DNA of 64,000 nt from Alphaproteobacteria bacterium. Lineage in GTDB: Bacteria; Myxococcota_A; UBA796; GCA-2862545. Below the pieces are notes generated by a model. That model was given only the letters and a program-made list of their open reading frames with translations, had not been told where the DNA came from and searched no databases. The stretch is from NCBI GenBank assembly GCA_020632955.1, contig JACKEO010000001.1, positions 332,001 through 396,000 of the forward strand, written 5' to 3'. Every line of letters starts with the position of its first letter. Positions within the stretch are counted from its first letter, which is position 1. Below, piece after piece: positions 58,283-64,000 of the stretch. The position numbers and the translations under genes are program-made.

Positions 58283-58308
58283 CTTCTGTCGGGAATCCGG
58301 AGGTCGTG

Positions 58309-58623
58309 ATGCCGAACTTCAGCCCGCACGCTTGGCGTCGCAGCGCGCAGCGCAGCGTTCCCGTGGAGCATATCGAACTCGCCCTCGCCTGGGGGCGCCC
58401 GATCCGTCAGCCCGGCGGGCGGGTCGCCTGCCACCTCGGCGACCGCGAGGCCAGCGACGCCCGCCACACCGGCGTCCCGATCCCCGAGCGCGCCATCGGT
58501 GTCGCCGTGGTCCTCGCCGACGACGGCACGGTCGTGACGGTCGTGCGGAGCGACGATCGCCACCGGCTCACGACCCGCGGCCGGCGCTCGCGTCCGCGCC
58601 GCCGTGCGGGAGGTGCTCGTTGA
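58309..58623 (+). CDS. Small protein of unknown function (DUF4258-like)
   Basis: A 104-residue protein with a compact alpha/beta pattern: HAWRRSAQRSVPVEHIELAL, RPIRQPGGRVACHLGDREAS, then strands GVAVVLADDGTVVTVVRSDD, ending in a very basic tail (RGRRSRPRRRAGG). This resembles small DUF4258-type or BrnT-like proteins sometimes found as toxins, but the match is loose. The start is ATG 58309 with GGAGG five bases upstream. It is the first gene after the sigma-54-like promoter, and its stop overlaps the TTG of the next gene. Confidence 0.75.
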   Translation: MPNFSPHAWRRSAQRSVPVEHIELALAWGRPIRQPGGRVACHLGDREASDARHTGVPIPERAIGVAVVLADDGTVVTVVRSDDRHRLTTRGRRSRPRRRAGGAR

Positions 58624-59396
58624 ACACCGAACAGGCACGCCAGGACCTCTCCGAGCGCGGCGTCACCCTCTTGAAGGGCGCCGTGCCCCCTCTGCTGATC
58701 GATGCGCTGCGCGAGGCGGTCGCCGCCAACCGGGCCGCCGGCCGCCCGAAGAGCCGTCAGGTCCTCTACACCCACGGCAAGGCTCCAGCCGACCGCCCGC
58801 CGCTCACCGCGCTGATGGACCAGTGGTTGAGCCCCTTCCTCTACGAGGGGCCGGGCTCGACGCGGGCGGTCGCCGACGCGCTGCGCCCGCAAGCGGCCGC
58901 GCTCCTCGGCGAGCCGGGCGTGCTGTTCCAGGACCTCCTGCTCATCAAGCGCGAGGGCCACAAGGCGTTCCCCTGGCATCAGGACTTCGGGTACTGGCCT
59001 GTCGATCGGCCGATGGGCGTGGTGTTGTGGGTGCCTTTGCAGCCGTCCGACGGGGCCTCGGGGGCCTTGCGCTTCGCCGCCGGGAGCCACCGGCTCGGGC
59101 CGCGCCCGGTCGTCGATCTCCACGACGGCAACCCGCAGCAGGTCGGCGCGGATCTGGCCTTCGACCCCGACGCCTGGCCGTCCTTCGCCCCGACCTACGA
59201 GGCCGGCGACGTGGTGGCCTTCACCCCGACCACCTTCCACGCCTCGCCCGCGATGCGCCGCCCCGGCGAGCGCGCGGCCTGGTCCTGCATCTTCCTGTCC
59301 CCACGGGCGCGCTGGAGCCACGCCAACGCCCCGAACCACCCCCTCTGCAAGATCGTCGCCGACGGCGCGCCCGTCACGGAGCTCCCCCATGCCTGA
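58620..59396 (+). CDS. Phytanoyl-CoA dioxygenase (PhyH) family protein 1
   Basis: Fe(II)/2-oxoglutarate-dependent oxygenase of 258 residues. The iron ligands are H-x-D in AFPWHQDFGYWP (His 120, Asp 122) and the distal His in FTPTTFHASP (near 207). GVVLWVPLQPSDGASGALRF and AAGSHRLGPRP form the typical jelly-roll strands, and an Arg in RRPGERAAW may bind 2-oxoglutarate. Members hydroxylate lipids, alkaloids, ectoine and peptides. The start is TTG 58620 with GGGAGG six bases upstream. It is followed by a second PhyH gene with an 8-base overlap. Confidence 0.9.
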   Translation: MNTEQARQDLSERGVTLLKGAVPPLLIDALREAVAANRAAGRPKSRQVLYTHGKAPADRPPLTALMDQWLSPFLYEGPGSTRAVADALRPQAAALLGEPGVLFQDLLLIKREGHKAFPWHQDFGYWPVDRPMGVVLWVPLQPSDGASGALRFAAGSHRLGPRPVVDLHDGNPQQVGADLAFDPDAWPSFAPTYEAGDVVAFTPTTFHASPAMRRPGERAAWSCIFLSPRARWSHANAPNHPLCKIVADGAPVTELPHA

Positions 59397-60189
59397 GAGC
59401 ACCCGCGAGCAACGCGCCCAGTTCGACCAGCAGGGCCACATCGTCGTCGGGCCGCTCGTGCAGCGCGAGCAGGTCGCCCGGCTGCGCCGCGCCTTCGAGG
59501 AGCAGGCCACCGCCTGGGCCGCCGAGATCGACACCCCGCTCGACGACTACCTGTCGGTCGTGTCGCAGTGGACGAACGTGTGGGAGCACAACGCCGTGTT
59601 CCGCGCGCAGATGTTCCACCAGCGCGCCGCCGCCATCGCGGCCGAGCTCATCGGCTGCGAGAAGGTGCGCGTGTTCCACGACCACCTGATCGTGAAGCCG
59701 CCGCACGGGGGCGACACGATCCCGTGGCACCGCGATCTGCCGAACTGGCCTGTCGCCGAGCCACGCGCCGTGTCCTGCTGGCTGGCGCTCGACGACGTGA
59801 CCGCCGAGGCCGGCGCGATGCGCTTCATGCCCGGCGGCCACAAGGAGCCGATGACGCGCTCCATCGACTTCCTCAACGAGGCGAAGGCGTGGGGCGACCG
59901 CGAGGGGGACGCGGTGCCAGTCCCTGTGCCCGCAGGTTCGGCGATCTTCCACCACTGCCTGTCGTGGCACACGAGCCCACCCAACGCCACGGCAGGCTGG
60001 CGACGCGCCTACATCACCATCTACATGGACGCCGCCTGCACCTTCGACCCCGAACGGGCCGGCTGGCACCCCGTGTCGGGCAGGGTCACCGTGCCTCCCG
60101 GCTCGGTGTTCAACGAGGACGCTTTCCCCACGCTCGGGCCGGACCTGCCGGCGGCGGCCCTCGCCCGCGTGGTGGGAGGTGCCGCGTGA
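59389..60189 (+). CDS. Phytanoyl-CoA dioxygenase (PhyH) family protein 2
   Basis: A second Fe(II)/2-oxoglutarate oxygenase of 266 residues. H-x-D is in TIPWHRDLPNWPV (His 114, Asp 116), the distal His in HCLSWHTSPPN (His 194), and an Arg pair in GWRRAYITIYM is the 2-oxoglutarate anchor. AVSCWLALDDVTAEAGAMRF and MPGGHKEPM match the family. It is only distantly similar to the preceding PhyH gene, so the two probably act at different positions or steps and are not a recent duplication. Confidence 0.91.
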   Translation: MPESTREQRAQFDQQGHIVVGPLVQREQVARLRRAFEEQATAWAAEIDTPLDDYLSVVSQWTNVWEHNAVFRAQMFHQRAAAIAAELIGCEKVRVFHDHLIVKPPHGGDTIPWHRDLPNWPVAEPRAVSCWLALDDVTAEAGAMRFMPGGHKEPMTRSIDFLNEAKAWGDREGDAVPVPVPAGSAIFHHCLSWHTSPPNATAGWRRAYITIYMDAACTFDPERAGWHPVSGRVTVPPGSVFNEDAFPTLGPDLPAAALARVVGGAA

Positions 60190-61493
60190 ACCGAATCCAG
60201 ATGTACGCGAGCTCGACGCACCTCAAGCACGGGCTGCACCGGGCCATCGCCGTGGCGCACGCGCTCACGAGCCCCGTGGAGCCGGGTGAGTCGGTGGCGT
60301 GGTGGTCGATGCTGGACGCCGACGAGCAGGAGCGCGGCCGGCTGCACGCGCTGCCGCTGGACGCCTTGGCGCAGATCTACGGCCGCGACGGTGCGCGCGC
60401 CGTGCTCGACGCCGGGCGCGTGGCGGTGGGCCTCCCGGCGCTCGACCACGAGGCCGTCCAGACCGCGTTCAAGGTGGCGATCATCAGCGGCAAGGCGCAC
60501 CGCGCCCACATGGGCCGCGACGTGTACGGGTCGAGCAACAAGGGCCTGTGGGACCTCGTGTGCGGCGACTTCGGCCGCGCGGTCGCCGACCGCTACGGCC
60601 TGACGCTGGGCGACGATCCGGTGCCGCAGCACGAGAGCGCCCCGTCTGACACGGCGCTGGACGCGCTGCGGACCCTGACGGCCTTCAACACCAGCCCCCA
60701 CGGCGACGGTCACGACGCCTGCGTGGAGTGGCTCGCGTCGCGGCTCTTGGCACTCGGATTCAGGGTCGAGGCCCTCGGCCACGACCGGGGCCGACCGCTC
60801 GTGGTCGCCCACCGGGAGGCGCGCGGTCTGGACGGCCACGTCGTCATGTACGGCCACTACGACGTGACCCCCTTCGGTCGCGAGCAGAAGTGGACCCACC
60901 CGCCGCGTGAGCTCACGGTCGCCGAGGGCCGGCTGTTCGCGCGGGGCGTCGCGGACAACAAGGGGCCGCTGGCCTGCCGGTTGGCGGCGCTCGCCGCACT
61001 CGAGTCCACGCCCGCGCTGACCTGGCTCCTCCAGGGCGAGGAGGAGACGGGCTCGGCGGTCGCGCACGCGCTGCTGCCCGACGTGATGCGCGACCTGCGG
61101 CCCACGCTGTGGCTCGACGAGACGGGCTACCACGACCACGAGGACGGCACGCTGCGGTTGCTCGGGCGGACTGTGGGCCGTCACGACACCAGCCTCCCGC
61201 CGGACCCGGCACTGACCGACCTGCTGCGCGCGCTGCGCGGCCTCGCGTCACGGTGGGGCGTCGCCGCCCGCCACGAGTGCCGGGGCCTGAACAAGAACGT
61301 GGTCGAGGGCGGCTGCCCGTTCAATCACGCGCTGCCCGAGGACGCTCGCTACCTCGCAGTAGGGGTCAACGACTCGGGCGCGCGCATCCACGGCCTGAAC
61401 GAGTCGCTGCCGGGCTGGACCTTCCCGCTGCACACGGCCGAGCTCGACGTGATCTTCCGCTGGGCGGGCCGCACGGCAGGGGGCGCGTCATGA
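60186..61493 (+). CDS. M20-type metallopeptidase with novel N-terminal domain
   Basis: The C-terminal part (about residues 155-430) is an M20 zinc peptidase: MYGHYDVTPF (His 224, Asp 226), RGVADNKGP (bridging Asp 257), QGEEETGS (catalytic Glu 285, Glu 286), LWLDETG (Asp 311) and RIHGLNESLP (His 402). The ~110-residue lid/dimerisation domain usual in the family is almost absent. The first ~150 residues (SSTHLKHGLHRAIAVAHALT, AFKVAIISGKAHRAHMGRDV, YGSSNKGLWDLVCGDFG) form a domain I do not recognise. It may recognise a specific peptide or conjugate. GTG 60186 overlaps the PhyH stop. Confidence 0.87.
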   Translation: MNRIQMYASSTHLKHGLHRAIAVAHALTSPVEPGESVAWWSMLDADEQERGRLHALPLDALAQIYGRDGARAVLDAGRVAVGLPALDHEAVQTAFKVAIISGKAHRAHMGRDVYGSSNKGLWDLVCGDFGRAVADRYGLTLGDDPVPQHESAPSDTALDALRTLTAFNTSPHGDGHDACVEWLASRLLALGFRVEALGHDRGRPLVVAHREARGLDGHVVMYGHYDVTPFGREQKWTHPPRELTVAEGRLFARGVADNKGPLACRLAALAALESTPALTWLLQGEEETGSAVAHALLPDVMRDLRPTLWLDETGYHDHEDGTLRLLGRTVGRHDTSLPPDPALTDLLRALRGLASRWGVAARHECRGLNKNVVEGGCPFNHALPEDARYLAVGVNDSGARIHGLNESLPGWTFPLHTAELDVIFRWAGRTAGGAS

Positions 61494-63793
61494 GGCTCGC
61501 CGCACTCGACAACCGCCGGGTCGACGCCTACCTCGCCCGGCTCGGCAGCCCCGACGTGCGCCACGACGCCGCCGGCCTCGCCCGGTTGCAGGCGGCGCAC
61601 CTCATGGCGGTGCCCTTCCACAACCTGCTGCTCCTCGCAAACGACGGGCGGCCGTGGGGGCTCCAGGCGCTCCACGAGGTGGTGGACGAGGCCATCGCCG
61701 GGGTCGGGGGCAACTGCGACCGCACGACACCGCCGTTCACGGCGCTGCTCCAGGCGGTCGGATTCGACGCGCGCCTCGCGGCGACCACCGTGCGGGAGCC
61801 CGGCGATCACTTCGTCGCCGTGGTCCACGCGGACGGCGGGCGATTCCTGTGCGACGTGGGCAACGGGCACCCCTACCTGCGCCCCTGGGACCTCGACGGC
61901 CCGGTGCAGGAGCAGTCCTTCCAGGGCTGGCGGTTCCGCTTCGAGCCGAGAGCGCCTGGTGGACCGACCCTGCTGCGAGCGATGCCCGACGGCGCGCTCA
62001 AGACCGTCTACGTCGTCGACCCGGCACCACGCGCCTACGACGACTTCGCCCCGATGGTGACCGCCCACTACACCCAGGCGGGGTTCGGGCCGTTCCTGAG
62101 CGGCCTTCGCGCCGTCGCCATCCAGCCGGACGCGGTGCTGACCCTGCGCGATGCGGAGTACGCCCGCGACACGCGCTTCGGTCGCTCGGTACGCCGCGTG
62201 GCCGGGCGCGACGCCGTGCGCGCGCTGCTGGCGGAGCGGTTCGCGCTACCGCCCCGGCTGGTGGACGAGGCGCTGGAGGTGGTGGGCCGACGGCGGCCCG
62301 AGCTGTTCGGGGAGCCTCGCTGGTTCGCCCTCGGGCGAGGGCACGCGCGGGAGAGCGTCGGCCTGGAGCCACCTGCCCGCGAGGACGTGCCCGACGTGCT
62401 GGTGTCTCTCGCCACCGTGGGGCGCGGCGCGTCCGTTCGTCGGCTGCTCGACACCCTCGCGGAGGAGGTGCGCGCGTCGCACTACCCCGGACGTGTCGGC
62501 GTGCTCCTCGTCGCGAACCACGACCGCGCCGAGGGTGCGCCCGAGCCGGACCCGGACGGGATCTTCGTCCACCGGGTCGCCATCGAGGATCTCCGACGCG
62601 CGCTGGACCGCGCCGCCGAGGCCGGTGTGCTCCCGCCCGTCGGCGACCGGCTGCCGGTGCCCATCGGGGCCGCGCGGGACGCGCAGATCGCCGCCCTGCG
62701 CGCTCACCTCGCCACGCCCGTCGGGGGGCTCCCTCACCCGTCGGCCCACCCGATCGTGGTGTGGATGGTCGATGACGACCTCGCCTTCCAGCAGCTCGAC
62801 CCGCACGGCCGGATCGGTCGGCACACGAACCTGCTGTTCCGCGCTGCGCGGTTCTGGTCGCATCTGCCGCAGCACGCCGTCGTGCTCGGGACGTTCACCG
62901 GCGACCCGCCCGTGCCCGGCCTGGACAGCCTCGGCGGTCAACTCCACGACCTCGCCGAGAACGTGTCCCGGATGCTCGTCCTCGGCCCCGACGCGGACTG
63001 GCAGCCGCCCGCGGCCCCCCCGCCGACCTTCGACGCCTACTACGACCTCACCGAGGCCCAGGCCCCCCACGCCGACGCGGTGTGGCCCTACGCGCCGCAA
63101 CGCGCCGGGGCGCGCGTGCGCGACGTGGCGCTCGACCTGCTGCGCGACCTGCCGCACCTGATCGACGGCCAACAGCTCACCCGTCCGCTCGTGTGGGACG
63201 GCACCGACGCAGCGCCGCGTCCGTCCCTACGGCGAGGTGGCAACGCGCTGTTTCTCGACCTCGACGCGCTGTTCCGTTGGCCGACGCCGGTACTCGCGAC
63301 GCCCGACGGCGTGACGACCCGTCGCGCCGACACGGTGTGGGCGGCGCTCGCCCAGGCCGAGGAGCCAGGCGCGGTCGTCGAGGCCACGCTGCCGCTGCTC
63401 CACCGTCGCAAGGGTCAGGCGGCCCGGCCCGGTTACGTCGCCGCCCATCAGGCCGCCCACCACACCGCCGCCCAGGTTCGTGGCGTCGTCCTGGCCCGCG
63501 CCGTGGCCGAGGCGCGCACCGTGGCGCACGAGCTCCCCGCGCGGGAGGCGCGCGTCACGGCGCAGCGACGGGAACTTCGCGCCCGGCTGGCCGATCTTCG
63601 GCAGCAGGTCCTCGCGCTGACGGCGTGGTCGGACCCGGACCTCGACCTCGCCGTCGCGGACGGACTGGAGGCGCTGGACACCCTCGACCGTCTGGCGGCA
63701 GCCGGCGAGCCGATGCCAGGCGATCCGGGCGAGATCGACGCCTTCCTGGCCCGCCTCCCCGACGCGGTGCGCGCGTGGCGAGGTGGCTGGTGA
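61490..63793 (+). CDS. Arylamine N-acetyltransferase domain fused to glycosyltransferase-like domain
   Basis: The 767-residue protein starts with an arylamine N-acetyltransferase (NAT) domain (about residues 1-280). The catalytic triad is Cys 76 (GVGGNCDRTTPPF), His 107 (PGDHFVAVV) and Asp 122 (FLCDVGNG); AHLMAVPFHNLLLL is the usual NAT N-terminal motif. From about residue 300 there is a nucleotide-sugar-transferase-like domain (DVLVSLATVGRGASVRRLLD; VVWMVDDDLAFQQL with an Asp triplet; NALFLDLDALFRWP), then a helical, possibly coiled-coil end (about 640-740). NAT domains transfer acyl groups from CoA to amines. The fusion suggests a modification enzyme for an amino compound. ATG 61490 overlaps the peptidase stop. 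Confidence 0.85.
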   Translation: MRLAALDNRRVDAYLARLGSPDVRHDAAGLARLQAAHLMAVPFHNLLLLANDGRPWGLQALHEVVDEAIAGVGGNCDRTTPPFTALLQAVGFDARLAATTVREPGDHFVAVVHADGGRFLCDVGNGHPYLRPWDLDGPVQEQSFQGWRFRFEPRAPGGPTLLRAMPDGALKTVYVVDPAPRAYDDFAPMVTAHYTQAGFGPFLSGLRAVAIQPDAVLTLRDAEYARDTRFGRSVRRVAGRDAVRALLAERFALPPRLVDEALEVVGRRRPELFGEPRWFALGRGHARESVGLEPPAREDVPDVLVSLATVGRGASVRRLLDTLAEEVRASHYPGRVGVLLVANHDRAEGAPEPDPDGIFVHRVAIEDLRRALDRAAEAGVLPPVGDRLPVPIGAARDAQIAALRAHLATPVGGLPHPSAHPIVVWMVDDDLAFQQLDPHGRIGRHTNLLFRAARFWSHLPQHAVVLGTFTGDPPVPGLDSLGGQLHDLAENVSRMLVLGPDADWQPPAAPPPTFDAYYDLTEAQAPHADAVWPYAPQRAGARVRDVALDLLRDLPHLIDGQQLTRPLVWDGTDAAPRPSLRRGGNALFLDLDALFRWPTPVLATPDGVTTRRADTVWAALAQAEEPGAVVEATLPLLHRRKGQAARPGYVAAHQAAHHTAAQVRGVVLARAVAEARTVAHELPAREARVTAQRRELRARLADLRQQVLALTAWSDPDLDLAVADGLEALDTLDRLAAAGEPMPGDPGEIDAFLARLPDAVRAWRGGW

Positions 63794-64000
63794 AGGCGCT
63801 CGTGACCGGCGGGTACTTCGACCAGGGCGGTGATGGCGTCGTGTGGCTGGTGGACCTCGCGACCCAGCGCGCCGAGGTGCTGCTGCGCTGGACGCCACCC
63901 GCGCACCTGCACGTCCCGACCAAGGGCTTCGCCGGGGGAAGCCTCGGAGCCGACGGGTTGCTCTACGTCGCCGCTCACGCCGCCGTGGTGCGGATCGATC
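63790..64000 (+). CDS. Propeller-like protein (3' end outside window)
   Basis: Only the first 70 codons are visible. GTG 63790 overlaps the stop of the NAT fusion (GTGA). The sequence VKALVTGGYFDQGGDGVVWL, LVDLATQRAEVLLRW and GSLGADGLLYVAAHAAVVRI shows repeated short strands with a G-x-D-G-x-L-Y motif, as in beta-propellers of the SMP-30/NHL/WD type. No signal peptide is seen, so it should be cytoplasmic. It belongs to the sigma-54-controlled operon. Confidence 0.7.
   Translation, partial: MKALVTGGYFDQGGDGVVWLVDLATQRAEVLLRWTPPAHLHVPTKGFAGGSLGADGLLYVAAHAAVVRID

Overview
The window is 64 kb of very GC-rich bacterial chromosome, almost all of it protein coding. Genes are packed tightly, often sharing 4-bp stop/start overlaps. 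Several features point to a Myxococcota-like (former deltaproteobacterial) genome: a complete System I cytochrome c maturation operon, a sigma-54 activator with FHA domains next to a Ser/Thr kinase, an MqnC-type futalosine menaquinone enzyme, several Asp-rich or MopE-like lipoproteins, and a site upstream of cinA-recA that matches the Myxococcus xanthus LexA-binding consensus as I remember it. This placement is an inference; no rRNA is present in the window.

Layout, left to right. 1-4.0 kb: two envelope proteins of unknown function, rpsR, mutM, a PEBP/YbhB protein and adk. 4.05-12.5 kb: one operon, ccmABCDEFGH plus a CcmI-like TPR protein, ending in tsaC. 12.5-16.1 kb: a divergent pair, FHA/sigma-54 activator and Ser/Thr kinase. 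16.1-23.7 kb: an aldo/keto reductase, an ABC exporter operon ending at ruvX, then cinA-recA, an SDR and a DUF1844 protein. 23.8-29 kb: bamD, two paralogous lipoproteins, a RluA-family pseudouridine synthase and a degenerate J-domain/RodZ-HTH fusion. 29-33.3 kb: an aldehyde dehydrogenase homologue lacking its catalytic residues, and a two-gene transsulfuration operon. 33.3-46 kb: a Gly-Asp-Ser repeat lipoprotein, plsB, mqnC, an intact aldehyde dehydrogenase, an M23 peptidase, a MopE-like lipoprotein, a 32-residue membrane peptide and a UPF0182 protein. 46-47.2 kb: ychF.

From 47.2 to 55.8 kb there is a metal-resistance island. It is one leftward operon: a His/Cys-rich periplasmic protein, CzcC, CzcB, CzcA, a methyltransferase, a CDF transporter and a second methyltransferase. 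It starts at the ychF stop codon and ends at a second copy of the last 14 bases of ychF. The final ~225 bases of ychF also use different codons from the rest of the gene. I read this as integration of an element at the 3' end of ychF.

From 55.8 kb to the right edge the content is accessory: a Fic protein, a dead IS21-family end, a P-loop protein, and a rightward operon (58.3 to beyond 64 kb) of a small unknown protein, two phytanoyl-CoA-dioxygenase-like enzymes, an M20 peptidase with a novel N-terminal domain, an arylamine N-acetyltransferase fused to a glycosyltransferase-like domain, and a partial propeller-like protein. This operon has a good sigma-54 promoter and is the best candidate here for an undescribed biosynthetic or modification system.

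Two genes (cinA and the UPF0182 gene) appear to start at CTG. Many starts in the native part are preceded at 23-30 bases by a short S-G-N-T-A-S motif that is probably the housekeeping -10 element.
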